Of a stretch of DNA of 64,000 nucleotides, positions 26,250 to 34,495 are shown in pieces. The notes below the pieces were generated by a model that was not told the origin of the DNA, ran no database searches, and saw only the letters and a program-made list of their open reading frames with translations. This DNA is from an archaeon (GTDB taxonomy: Archaea > Asgardarchaeota > Thorarchaeia > Thorarchaeales > Thorarchaeaceae). The position numbers and the translations under genes are program-made. The number at the start of each line of letters is the position of its first letter. Positions within the stretch are counted from its first letter, which is position 1. The DNA lies in contig JAJRWI010000033.1 of NCBI GenBank assembly GCA_024276825.1, positions 62,001 through 126,000 on the forward strand. Reading direction: 5' to 3'.

Positions 26250-26705
26250 CTAAATCTCTCTTCTTGTTGCGCGATGGACCGACCCACAATTAGGACACTT
26301 GAATTGCATTGGCCCGACCCACTCCACGTCTTCCATAGCTAGAGGTGCACCGCAAGTACTGCACTCTGTGGAAATATCAATCACAGATGTCGAATCTCCT
26401 GCTTCATGTATGACCTCTGAATACTCTATTCTTGAAGGAGGTACTGACAATTGACCGAGTTTTCCAGTTGCTAATCCTATGAACAGAAGCGCGACAAACC
26501 CCGCGAATGCAAATGGGGCTATGATGCTAAGATATTCAGATGGTTCAGCTGGAAATGGTGAGTTGATGATGTATTGTATGCTAATTATTCCCACAATAAC
26601 AGGAAATCCAACAAATATCAATGTCAGACAACAACATATTAGATATTCAAAAGTAGTCTTTGGTCTATTGTTTCTCTGCAAGACTCTTTTCACACTCCTT
26701 CTCAC
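26250..26705 (-). CDS. Two-helix membrane protein with C-terminal zinc ribbon
   Basis: This 151-residue protein has two transmembrane helices (about 22-48 and 63-82) followed by a soluble tail with two knuckles, CSTCGAP and FKCPNCGSVH, spaced as in a zinc ribbon. The ribbon probably faces the cytosol. I do not recognise a characterised family. In other archaea the small RNA polymerase subunit P, also a zinc ribbon, can occupy this operon position, but the membrane helices and length exclude it here. It lies just upstream of pcc1. Confidence 0.7.
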   Translation of the reverse strand: MRRSVKRVLQRNNRPKTTFEYLICCCLTLIFVGFPVIVGIISIQYIINSPFPAEPSEYLSIIAPFAFAGFVALLFIGLATGKLGQLSVPPSRIEYSEVIHEAGDSTSVIDISTECSTCGAPLAMEDVEWVGPMQFKCPNCGSVHRATRREI

Positions 26706-26856
26706 ATGGCCTGCGTGAGAAATGATTATTTAAAACCTTCCTTGAAATTAATGATGGATTTAATAAAATTCTGTCAGTAGATATTAGCGGCTTCTATTTC
26801 TTTTTACGAACTGAGCGTCTGAAACATCATATTTCCCTTCCTGTTATGCGATTGTG

Positions 26857-27423
26857 CTATTCCATTATGATTGATCTAATTCGTACTCTTGGCCCTATTT
26901 CCGCCCCATCTTTTGTCTGATAGCATGTCCACAATGTCTTGTTTTTTTCTGTGTCTCGAAACCAGAATATTACCTTGTTTTGTTCCAACTCAAGTTGTGG
27001 AATTTTTTCAACTTCTTTCAACCTCATATCGACCAGTGCTGCAATGAAACCTGCCACAAGTCTGGTATTATTTGAAACACTTGATTGAAGATACACTCCC
27101 TCTAGACCATGAACCCTTGTTTTTGGTCCACGATATATCTCCCGTTTCAGTGCGGCACTCTCAATAAACAGGACCATCTGCTCTTTTCCATCTGGAGTAA
27201 CAAAACGAATGCGACCAGGATTTCCCTTATGAATGGTTACAACAAGTACTGCTTTGGCATTGACACTTCGAGCTCTGGCAAGCACCTCATCAAGGCTAAG
27301 ACCTCCCCTAGTCAGTCTGATTACATTTGGAAAAACAATGCAGAGCTCGCGAACAAATGATCTTACCCTGTTTGATGTCCTGCGTGATGTTGTTATCACC
27401 AGCCGTGGGATTGAGCTGTTCAA
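26857..27423 (-). CDS. Brix-domain ribosome biogenesis protein
   Basis: This 188-residue protein matches archaeal Brix (Imp4-like) proteins: it begins with PRLVITTSRRTSNRVRSFV, the conserved start of Brix domains, followed by RLTRGGLSLDEVLARA and a central AVLVVTIHKGNPG strand. It presumably binds rRNA during subunit assembly. Neighbours agree: L37Ae is 19 bases upstream, and the exosome, SBDS and pcc1 are in the same run. No ribosome site is obvious at ATG 27423. Confidence 0.87.
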   Translation of the reverse strand: MNSSIPRLVITTSRRTSNRVRSFVRELCIVFPNVIRLTRGGLSLDEVLARARSVNAKAVLVVTIHKGNPGRIRFVTPDGKEQMVLFIESAALKREIYRGPKTRVHGLEGVYLQSSVSNNTRLVAGFIAALVDMRLKEVEKIPQLELEQNKVIFWFRDTEKNKTLWTCYQTKDGAEIGPRVRIRSIIME

Positions 27424-27442
27424 CAGAGCTCCACTCTATTGA

Positions 27443-27826
27443 TTATTCCTCACCATCTGACTCATCACTGTCGACTGCAATAATGACTGGTTCTTCAGAG
27501 CCAGATGACTCAGGGGTGGTTTCCTCGATCTCTTCCTCTTCATCACGAAGTGCCAAAAAGTCACCCGCGATGCGTTGTGCAATAGTTCTTCTTGCAGCTC
27601 TTCCAGCATCAGTATATGGGACATATGCCCCTCCAGCAAACAGGAGACCACACTTTCGACATCTCCAGAGTCCAGCAGCCTCTCTCTGAAGTGCACGAGT
27701 AGCACAAGATGGACATCTATGTTTCTCATGACGCCGCCTTTCGATATCAAGGACTCTGCGTCTTAATTTGGCACCATATCTTGCGCCAAAGCGTCCAGTG
27801 CTTCCAACTTTTTTGGTTCTTGCCAT
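27443..27826 (-). CDS. rpl37ae: 50S ribosomal protein L37Ae with acidic C-terminal tail
   Basis: Starting at ATG 27826 (AAGGAGA 7 bases upstream) the protein has 127 residues. Residues 1-90 are a standard L37Ae, with KKVGSTGRFGARYG near the start and zinc-binding cysteines C38, C41, C56 and C59 (RCPSC, RCRKC). Residues 95-127 form an acidic tail (many Glu, Asp, Ser) that is longer than the ~90 residues usual for the family. An in-frame extension to 27859 is unlikely. It lies between rrp42 and the Brix gene, the classical archaeal order. Confidence 0.93.
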   Translation of the reverse strand: MARTKKVGSTGRFGARYGAKLRRRVLDIERRRHEKHRCPSCATRALQREAAGLWRCRKCGLLFAGGAYVPYTDAGRAARRTIAQRIAGDFLALRDEEEEIEETTPESSGSEEPVIIAVDSDESDGEE

Positions 27827-27958
27827 CTCAATGGTCTCCTTATATGAATACGACTTCACCTGTTGAGAATAGTCTTCTAGTGAACTCTTAGTGTCGCCTG
27901 ATTATTTCACTTATTAGCCTATCTGTCTGGAAAAAAAATGATGATGAGAGATAGATGC

Positions 27959-28792
27959 TTACGCATTCTCTCTCTCTTTGGCGGTGCTTCTGATGAGTTC
28001 GCGAATGTCCTTTGCACTTGCAATAGCCATATCCATTGATCGCTCGATTTGCTCAAGGGTCATTGGTCCTGAACCGCCTCCCTTTTGCATAGCAGTCAAG
28101 TTGTCATTCTCATCAATAGCTATTGTCAGACGGCAGTCTTGAACGAACTCTTCCTTTAGTAATGGGTCCACAATAAGATAGTCGTCAATCTTTGCTATGG
28201 TACACTCAATTGACAGGTTCTTCAATGGCACTGGTATCCTATTTCCTGTTGGGACTGCTTCATCATTCTCCCATTTATACTCATCGAACTTTGCTGTTAT
28301 CAGTGCCGCATTAGCGGCAATTGATGCTGCATCAATGAGGTTTCCATCAAACTCCAATGCATAGATGTCTACAAACACCATGTAGACCATCTTGCCTGGT
28401 TCAACCACAAGCTGTTTCACATCAACTGTTTCTGACTCTCGAACACCACGGTCAACAACACGAGCAAGCTCGATTGCGTCCTCCTTGGGGGGCCCCAATT
28501 CAAATAGGGGTGATGCGATTGGTGGCATCTCAGCAGTGATCATGGTGACGCCTTCATCAGGTGTGTCAGGATATGGCTCTCCCAAGACGACCTTCACTCC
28601 GGCAATGACACTGGTGGCTCCCATTCGAACAAGGGCAGAGCCCTCAGCCTTTGCAGCCACAATGTCATATTCTATCTCAATCGGTCTGTACTCATCAAAC
28701 CTGCGGCCATCGATTCGTTCACCGCGAGAGAGCAACTCCTTGATATGATTCCTATCAATATGACTGATAATTTCAGCACTATAGTCACCCAT
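27959..28792 (-). CDS. rrp42: Exosome complex subunit Rrp42
   Basis: This 277-residue RNase PH-fold protein is the non-catalytic partner of Rrp41 in the hexameric ring of the archaeal exosome. The N-terminus GERIDGRRFDEYRPIEIEYD and the later VDIYALEFDGNLIDAASIAANAAL segment identify Rrp42; it lacks the phosphorolytic Asp of Rrp41. The start ATG follows GAGGA by 6 bases, and the gene begins 3 bases after the rrp41 stop. It is co-transcribed with rrp41 and rrp4. Confidence 0.95.
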   Translation of the reverse strand: MGDYSAEIISHIDRNHIKELLSRGERIDGRRFDEYRPIEIEYDIVAAKAEGSALVRMGATSVIAGVKVVLGEPYPDTPDEGVTMITAEMPPIASPLFELGPPKEDAIELARVVDRGVRESETVDVKQLVVEPGKMVYMVFVDIYALEFDGNLIDAASIAANAALITAKFDEYKWENDEAVPTGNRIPVPLKNLSIECTIAKIDDYLIVDPLLKEEFVQDCRLTIAIDENDNLTAMQKGGGSGPMTLEQIERSMDMAIASAKDIRELIRSTAKERENA

Positions 28793-28795
28793 AGT

Positions 28796-29599
28796 TCAAT
28801 CCTCCTCTCCTATGATTTCAGCCTCGCCGAGGTCTGTTTCCATATCGTCGTCAAAGTCATCATCTTCAGATGGTGCCTTGGTTGCATATGCTTTCATGAG
28901 TGCATCTTTCTGAAGCTCATGAATGTACTTGCATGCTTGGATTCCCATTTGCATTGCCTCAAGAAGTTCCTCACGTGTGAATGAACCGTCTTGTTGCAAC
29001 AGAGTTATTTCATCAGTGAGAGGCATGATTGCCATGGGCACATCTCCCTCACCATACTTGTCTTCCTGATCACCCAAGTCGACAATCAATGTACCATCTG
29101 CCTTTCCTACTGCCACAGCTGGCACTAGACATTTCATGGGCACCCCTGCATCAGCAAGGGCAAGTGATGCCGCATTTATTGCTGCACAACGAGTGCCGCC
29201 ATCTGCCTGTATCACCTGAATGAATATGTCAACTACTGCTTTTGGAAAGTCCTCAAGGAACAATGCAGGTTTCAGTGCATTGGCTATCACCATTGATATC
29301 TCCCTCTCTCTACGGGAGGGTGCTGGTTTCTTTCTGTCAGGCACTGAAAAGGTTGCCATTCTATAAACAACACGTAGATATGCCCTATCACTCAAAGTCA
29401 GATGTCTTGGGTGAAGCTCACGTGGTCCATAGACCGCTGCTATAATGAAGGTCTTTCCCTGTTTAATATATGCTGACCCATCTGCTTGTTTCAATACTCC
29501 AACTTTGAACTCTATTGGCCGTAACTCATCTGGTCTACGACCATCAATTCTAAGTCCTTCCGCATTAATTAGGAAGTCTGGTTTGACTTCTGGACTCAT
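28796..29599 (-). CDS. rrp41: Exosome complex catalytic subunit Rrp41
   Basis: This 267-residue RNase PH-fold subunit performs phosphorolytic 3'-5' RNA decay. Visible features: RIDGRRPDELRPIEFKVGVL, the RNA-binding REREISMVI region, IQADGGTRCAAINAAS (phosphate-binding GGTR) and GTLIVDLGDQEDKYGEGD with the catalytic aspartates. Residues ~243-267 form an acidic tail (EDDDFDDDMETD and following). It follows rrp4 directly (no gap) and precedes rrp42. Confidence 0.95.
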   Translation of the reverse strand: MSPEVKPDFLINAEGLRIDGRRPDELRPIEFKVGVLKQADGSAYIKQGKTFIIAAVYGPRELHPRHLTLSDRAYLRVVYRMATFSVPDRKKPAPSRREREISMVIANALKPALFLEDFPKAVVDIFIQVIQADGGTRCAAINAASLALADAGVPMKCLVPAVAVGKADGTLIVDLGDQEDKYGEGDVPMAIMPLTDEITLLQQDGSFTREELLEAMQMGIQACKYIHELQKDALMKAYATKAPSEDDDFDDDMETDLGEAEIIGEED

Positions 29600-30517
29600 T
29601 TACTCTTTCACTTCCTCTTTTTCTTCTTCTGTCTGTTCTTTATCTTCTTCTACAGGAGCTTCTATCTTTGCTTCTGGAGCCTCATCACTCTTGCTCTCCG
29701 GCTCCTCCACTTTTGCAGGAGTCTCCTCTTCAACTATAGAACCCTCGGGCTCGGGAGCTTTCTCCTCAGCTTCAGTTGGGGGTTCTTCTGGTTTTTCCTC
29801 TGGAACTGCACCACTGACTTCTGTCTGCTCACCTCGAATCTTAGTGAGCTCTTCATCAATCATAGCTGCCACTCTATCAGTCAGCTTTGATGTATGTGCT
29901 TCTCGCTCAATCATTTTGAAAGCTTTAATTGCAATACGCAATATCTTGGTGTTAGGGGCCTTGATCCAAATTCTGCCATTTTGTCCAACTATTGTATATA
30001 TGCGAAGTTTGTCTTTGATCATATTGATCATCGAACCCCTTCTACCAATGATGCGTGGAATCTTGGATGGGCTGACATTTAGTATCATTCCATCTCGGAG
30101 CTTTTGTAGTCCCCTGCCCCTCATGGTGAGGAACGGACCGCTGACACGGTCGAATGCTATCACCTCTGCTGCGATCACATCGCCGACATCAAAGTACTTT
30201 GAGATGTCCTCATCATAGGGCCGCCGCAATGCGTTATTCGCATGCAGTGAAGCACCATATGGACCTCCTATGTCAACCTTCCAATTATTTCCAGCAACAA
30301 GGGTTATTATTCCAATTACTAGATCTCCCTCTCTGGGGATATACACTCCCTCTAAGGGTACAACTTTTATTGTGTTCCCACGAAGCTCTGCAAGGCCTAT
30401 CAATGATGCATAGATCTTTCCATCCTTGCTGTACGTTCCTATTGATGAACGATATCGGCCTTCTGCAAGAAGCTGTCCTGGGACTACTATTTCTCGCTTC
30501 TGAAAGTATATTGCCAA
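29600..30517 (-). CDS. rrp4: Exosome complex cap subunit Rrp4 with long Glu/Pro-rich tail
   Basis: This is a 305-residue cap protein of the exosome: N-terminal domain (VVPGQLLAEG), S1 RNA-binding domain (about 65-135) and KH domain (about 145-205) with IPRIIGRRGSMI as the modified GxxG loop. It guides RNA into the Rrp41/Rrp42 ring. Residues 228-305 are an extra low-complexity tail dominated by Glu, Pro and Ala, not part of the usual ~230-residue Rrp4. The start is TTG at 30517, six bases after GAGGG. Confidence 0.94.
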   Translation of the reverse strand: MAIYFQKREIVVPGQLLAEGRYRSSIGTYSKDGKIYASLIGLAELRGNTIKVVPLEGVYIPREGDLVIGIITLVAGNNWKVDIGGPYGASLHANNALRRPYDEDISKYFDVGDVIAAEVIAFDRVSGPFLTMRGRGLQKLRDGMILNVSPSKIPRIIGRRGSMINMIKDKLRIYTIVGQNGRIWIKAPNTKILRIAIKAFKMIEREAHTSKLTDRVAAMIDEELTKIRGEQTEVSGAVPEEKPEEPPTEAEEKAPEPEGSIVEEETPAKVEEPESKSDEAPEAKIEAPVEEDKEQTEEEKEEVKE

Positions 30518-30569
30518 TTTATTCCCTCGTTTAATTCTATTATCATGAAATTCTCATTCTTCTCATATG

Positions 30570-31304
30570 TTATCGTACAAGTTCTATTCTTACTTGACCC
30601 TTTGTCAGTTTGGAGAGTTCGTCGAAAAGATCCTGTCTCTGGGAGGCTGGTATCTCAACAACCCCTGTCCATGAACCATCAGGCTCCCATGTTTCTGACT
30701 TGATTAGTCCTGCAGATGCTACCATATTGTAGCCCTTACCGGTGTATGTGGCAGGCAGGGTTATTCTGAGTTTGATGCTCTCAAATGATATCGGTATTAT
30801 AGCACGCAACGCCTTTACGATATTAGGAATCTGCTCCTCAACACTGATAAACGGGTCAACTCGGACCTTTGCCTCCTCCATTGCCTGACGAATTCTGTCC
30901 GGCGGGTGGGGGTGTCCAGTCTGGGGGTTCATGGCCCTCTTGGAGATTGACTCTACGATTGCATCGGTTTTCTCCTTCAAAAGCTGGGCCCTCTGTTCAT
31001 GGGTGAGCTTGAACTCTCCTCTCCTGATTACTTCAGGGGCAATGTCAAAAATATCATCAGAGCCAAAAGCATCAGCAACTAGGTCCAATACTGCTCTCTC
31101 ACCCCGTTTGGCATCCTCAAAGATATCATATGACTTGAGTATGTCTTCGATTGGAATGTCTGCTCCTCTACGATACTCGAATGCAAGATCTGGGTCAACA
31201 AATATCTCAACATGCACATGATTCTTGTCCATGCCGATTATCACTGCATCAAGGTCAAGCCACTTTTCACCAGCCTTTCTTCCTGAACCGCCCATCATTG
31301 CCAT
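30570..31304 (-). CDS. sbds: Ribosome maturation protein SBDS (Sdo1 homologue)
   Basis: This 244-residue protein has the three SBDS domains: the N-terminal FYSH fold (VEIFVDPDLAFEYRRG, DILKSYDIFEDAKRGE), central helical domain with NPQTGHPHPPDRIRQAMEEA, and C-terminal ferredoxin-like domain. SBDS triggers release of the anti-association factor aIF6 from new large subunits. The ATG follows AGGAG by 5 bases. It lies between psmA and rrp4, as in many archaea. Confidence 0.94.
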   Translation of the reverse strand: MAMMGGSGRKAGEKWLDLDAVIIGMDKNHVHVEIFVDPDLAFEYRRGADIPIEDILKSYDIFEDAKRGERAVLDLVADAFGSDDIFDIAPEVIRRGEFKLTHEQRAQLLKEKTDAIVESISKRAMNPQTGHPHPPDRIRQAMEEAKVRVDPFISVEEQIPNIVKALRAIIPISFESIKLRITLPATYTGKGYNMVASAGLIKSETWEPDGSWTGVVEIPASQRQDLFDELSKLTKGQVRIELVR

Positions 31305-31312
31305 TGCATCTC

Positions 31313-32065
31313 CTATCTCTTAGGTGTAGTTGGTGAGAGAAGATCCTCTCGTTCCTCACGAGTGAGCATCTTGAACTTGGAGGTCTTTACAGGAATCACT
31401 GCAATCTCAAGATTGTCAGCAGTGAACTCTGTGTCGGTGGCCTGTCGAAGCGCGTCAAGGGCCAACATTATGACCTTTTTCAGTTTCATTGTTCTCTTAT
31501 AGCTCTTCTCTAGGAACTCCCCAGCCGCTTTGCTGCCTCGTCCTATGACTGCTGCCATGAAGCCGTAGTAAGTTCCCACAGGATCAGTCATGAAGAGTTT
31601 TGGAGTCTTGTCATAATCTACAGATCCGATTAACAGAGCAACTCCATATGGGCGGGCTCCTCCGCCTTGTGTGAACTGCGCCTTGACATCACAGATGTAC
31701 TTTGCCAGTGTTTCTGCAGGTATTGGCTCATCGTATGTCAACCAGTAGGCTTGCGCCTTCACTCTGGCATCAGCAACAAGCTGTCTGGCATCAGCCATGA
31801 ATCCCGATGCAGCTATTCCGATGTGTTCCTCGACTTGTGAGATCTTTTCAACACTCTCTGGTTCTTGTAGAGGAAGGACCTTTTTCTTAGCAAGTAATAC
31901 TACTCCTTCATCCACCATGATGCCTATTGCGGGCTCACCCTGTTCTACCGCCTTCTTGGCATATTCTGCTGCAAAGATGCGGCCATCTGGGCTGAATATG
32001 CTTGTACTCATATCATAGCCTGCGCCACTAATCCCGTAGATTGTAGACTCCTCCAAGTAATTCAT
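31313..32065 (-). CDS. psmA: Proteasome subunit alpha
   Basis: This 250-residue outer-ring proteasome subunit begins the typical alpha signature (SGAGYDMSTSIFSPDGRIFAAEYA, here split over residues ~14-37), followed by VEQGEPAIG and ICDVKAQFTQGGGARPYGVALLIG. It lacks the catalytic N-terminal Thr, as alpha subunits do. It is the promoter-proximal gene of the SBDS-exosome-L37Ae run. There is no ribosome site before ATG 32065, so a leaderless message is likely. No beta subunit is in the window. Confidence 0.95.
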   Translation of the reverse strand: MNYLEESTIYGISGAGYDMSTSIFSPDGRIFAAEYAKKAVEQGEPAIGIMVDEGVVLLAKKKVLPLQEPESVEKISQVEEHIGIAASGFMADARQLVADARVKAQAYWLTYDEPIPAETLAKYICDVKAQFTQGGGARPYGVALLIGSVDYDKTPKLFMTDPVGTYYGFMAAVIGRGSKAAGEFLEKSYKRTMKLKKVIMLALDALRQATDTEFTADNLEIAVIPVKTSKFKMLTREEREDLLSPTTPKR

Positions 32066-32238
32066 TTCATTGTATATCAGAAGACAGAACCATTAATGGG
32101 CAAAGTCTGTCAATTCTGATATACTGCTGATAGATTTACACCAACCTTAGCTTGTCTGCCTATAGGTTCAATTCTCTATCGCTGACCAAACCACATAAAC
32201 CTTCTGGTGAGTCGTATTCTGAACCGCGCCTCCAACTG

Positions 32239-32631
32239 TCAGTCTTGTAGCAGGTAAAGATATCCAATGAATCCAATAGACAGAGCAATTGATGCGCCTC
32301 CAACCCATGACCCAAACATGAGCCATGACATGGCACCAACAATGATGAGCATCAGGATTAACTCAAGCCATCCGGCCCTTACTTTTGTGAGATATAGTCG
32401 CAGATTGATTATCGTCACCGTGGCGAACACATAGAATCCAAGCATTATGAAGATTTCCAACAATATTGTGATATATGGATTAATGTCGTTAAGAGCACTT
32501 ATCGGGCTAGTGACCCCTGGTGCCGACCATATCCAGAAAGCCATGGCTATGACCAAGAAGATAGCAGCTAGCAGTATTGTGATAATTGATGAACGAATTA
32601 TCTCGCTCCTTTCAGGAATCTCGTCGCTCAC
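32239..32631 (-). CDS. Four-helix membrane protein, DUF1634-like
   Basis: From GTG 32631 (GGTG 8 bases upstream) the protein has 130 residues; the frame extends to 32673. Four hydrophobic helices are evident (about 15-35, 50-75, 85-102, 105-128), the second preceded by a PISALNDINPY loop. Composition and size resemble the DUF1634 membrane family, but I am not certain. It lies 31 bases downstream of the metal ABC permease on the same strand and could be co-transcribed, though no role in metal uptake can be shown. Confidence 0.6.
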   Translation of the reverse strand: MSDEIPERSEIIRSSIITILLAAIFLVIAMAFWIWSAPGVTSPISALNDINPYITILLEIFIMLGFYVFATVTIINLRLYLTKVRAGWLELILMLIIVGAMSWLMFGSWVGGASIALSIGFIGYLYLLQD

Positions 32632-32704
32632 GGTATCTACACCAACCTTTACAACGTGGCAAATTATGGTCACTCTTAAAGTTACCGAAGGTCACACAGA
32701 TGAC

Positions 32705-33601
32705 TCACTCAATATTCGTAGTTTCCTGATGAATGACTTCTGGAATACCTTCATTGACCTTCTCTCTGATTTTCCGTATTTGAAGTGCGATGATATACGA
32801 CAACGCTGCAAGTATCCCTGTTATGGCACTGGGTGATACTGGCACTATGAATGATGTCATAATGCCTATTACTTGTGCTACTAGGGCTATGATGAACACG
32901 CCTATCATGACTTTATTGACAGACTTCAATGTTTCATTGGATGCCGCAGCAGGTGCTACAAGAATGGCATATACTAGGATTGCACCAACCGCCTTTGTGG
33001 CAAGTGCTATTGCAATTGATGAGATCACAAGAATCAGGTAATGATACCCTCTGGCGTTCAGACCGTGCGCCAGTGATCCTTCATAGTCCACACTTACATA
33101 GACAAACTCCTTCTTGAACAACAGGATTATGAATGCAACAAGGATTGTGGTGATGGTCAACATCACGATGTCTTGGTTAGTCATGAGTAGAATGTCGCCG
33201 ACAAGATAACCCCACAGAACCAGCACCTTATCAGGAGGGATGTAGTACATCAGGAATACGGCGATGCTCATAGAAAGTGCGAACGAAACCCCTACTGCAA
33301 CCTCCATCTTCTGAGCCACCCCTGACTCTCCAGCATAACCTGTTATCACTGCAACAAGAACTGCAAACACTATTGCTCCCAAAGTGGGGTCAAACCATGG
33401 GAACAGACCAATAGCCTGCAGGAAAAAGCCCAGTGCTGCGCCTCCCAGAGCAGCGTGTGCAACGCCCGAGGTCATGAATGAGAGCCCCCGAAACACAAGG
33501 AAAGTACCACTGGTGGCTGCTATTATGGCAATGAGCAATGCAGCAATCAATGCTCTTTGAAGGAATGGGGTATTGAGGATCAGATCAATGATATCAATCA
33601 T
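32705..33601 (-). CDS. znuB: Zinc/manganese-type ABC transporter permease
   Basis: This permease has about 298 residues and eight or so hydrophobic helices, with the family-typical N-terminal FLQRALIAALLIAIIAATSG region, the SFMTSGVAHAALGGAALG segment and the later GALLVYA-type helix (VGAILVYAILVAPAAAS). It belongs to the ZnuB/MntB family. A start at 33622 is possible; ATG 33601 has GGGAG at 9 bases and overlaps the ATPase gene by 8 bases. With the upstream ATPase and the divergent binding protein it makes a complete high-affinity metal importer. Confidence 0.9.
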   Translation of the reverse strand: MIDIIDLILNTPFLQRALIAALLIAIIAATSGTFLVFRGLSFMTSGVAHAALGGAALGFFLQAIGLFPWFDPTLGAIVFAVLVAVITGYAGESGVAQKMEVAVGVSFALSMSIAVFLMYYIPPDKVLVLWGYLVGDILLMTNQDIVMLTITTILVAFIILLFKKEFVYVSVDYEGSLAHGLNARGYHYLILVISSIAIALATKAVGAILVYAILVAPAAASNETLKSVNKVMIGVFIIALVAQVIGIMTSFIVPVSPSAITGILAALSYIIALQIRKIREKVNEGIPEVIHQETTNIE

Positions 33602-34412
33602 GTCTGTCAACTCCCGAGTCATGTGTGATGCAATACTTGTGTCCTGAATGTTCTACTATTTGTGCAGTCGGCCCATAGACCTGCTTGATAAGTTCTGTGT
33701 CCATCACATCACATGGGGTCCCAACGCCCAACAGAGTGTTTCTTAATAAGAGCACATTCTGCACCAAAACATGAATAGGATTGAGATCATGAGTGACCAT
33801 GATCACGCTCACATTGTTGTTCTTCTGATAATCGCTTAATGCATTTACAATCAGTTTTTGACTCTCTGCATCAGTCCCTGCTAATGGCTCGTCAAGAATA
33901 AGCAGTGGTCCCGAACTTGCAAGAGCACGTGCAACAAGGACCCTTTGTCGCTGTCCCCCTGATAGTTCAGGAAACGGCCTGTCCCAGAGTTCCAGCATGT
34001 TGACACGAGCAAGCGCCTCCTTGGCAGCTTTCTTGTCCATGGACGAGGCGAATCTAGGTGCCGGCTTTTTCAACAAACGTCCCATCAGAACAATGTCCTT
34101 GACTCTCATGGGGATTGAGAGTTCGATATGATCCCTCTGTGGTACATACCTCACAAGCTTGCGAATCTCCTTGCTCTCCCTCACTACATCATATCCCATC
34201 ACGCTTACTGTTCCACGGGTCGGATGTATTAGACCAAGAATTGTCTTCATCAGTGTGCTCTTTCCAGAGCCATTAGGGCCGATCACAGCTGTGAAGCTAG
34301 GAGCCTTAATTGTGAAACTCACATTATAGAGAGCAAGCTCACCATTTGGATATCTCACAGCAAGGTCTCGTGCTTCAACTAAAGGAACATCGTCCCCTGA
34401 GTCATTTGCCAT
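33594..34412 (-). CDS. znuC: Zinc/manganese-type ABC transporter ATPase
   Basis: This 272-residue ABC ATPase has Walker A GPNGSGKST, Q-loop YVPQRDHIE, signature LSGGQRQRVLVARALA, Walker B LLILDEPLAGTD and a VTHDLNP switch. YVPQ in the Q-loop is characteristic of ZnuC/MntA-family importers. It starts at ATG 34412, overlaps the permease gene, and is divergent from the binding-protein gene across an 83-base promoter region. Confidence 0.92.
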   Translation of the reverse strand: MANDSGDDVPLVEARDLAVRYPNGELALYNVSFTIKAPSFTAVIGPNGSGKSTLMKTILGLIHPTRGTVSVMGYDVVRESKEIRKLVRYVPQRDHIELSIPMRVKDIVLMGRLLKKPAPRFASSMDKKAAKEALARVNMLELWDRPFPELSGGQRQRVLVARALASSGPLLILDEPLAGTDAESQKLIVNALSDYQKNNNVSVIMVTHDLNPIHVLVQNVLLLRNTLLGVGTPCDVMDTELIKQVYGPTAQIVEHSGHKYCITHDSGVDRHD

Positions 34413-34468
34413 AAAACCAGCTCCATAAGACGAGATTTACTTCACGCATCACCACTTAAGAATTCAGT

Positions 34469-34478
34469 GTTATATGCT
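34469..34478 (+). promoter_or_regulatory. TATA-like box for the znuA-type gene
   Basis: TGTTATATGC lies about 26 bases upstream of ATG 34496/34499, which predicts a leaderless transcript starting at or next to the start codon. It is within the 83-base region shared with the divergent ATPase gene; any metal-responsive operator would have to lie in this short span. Confidence 0.45.
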
Positions 34479-34495
34479 AGGTATTAATAGGTCAA

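Noticed and set aside
26240..26287. Longer Pcc1 from 26287
   Set aside because: It would overlap the zinc-ribbon gene, and the added residues are outside the Pcc1 fold; GTG 26239 has a good ribosome site.
27436..27750. 104-codon frame overlapping rpl37ae
   Set aside because: Same strand, other frame; the L37Ae reading has clear family identity and zinc cysteines.
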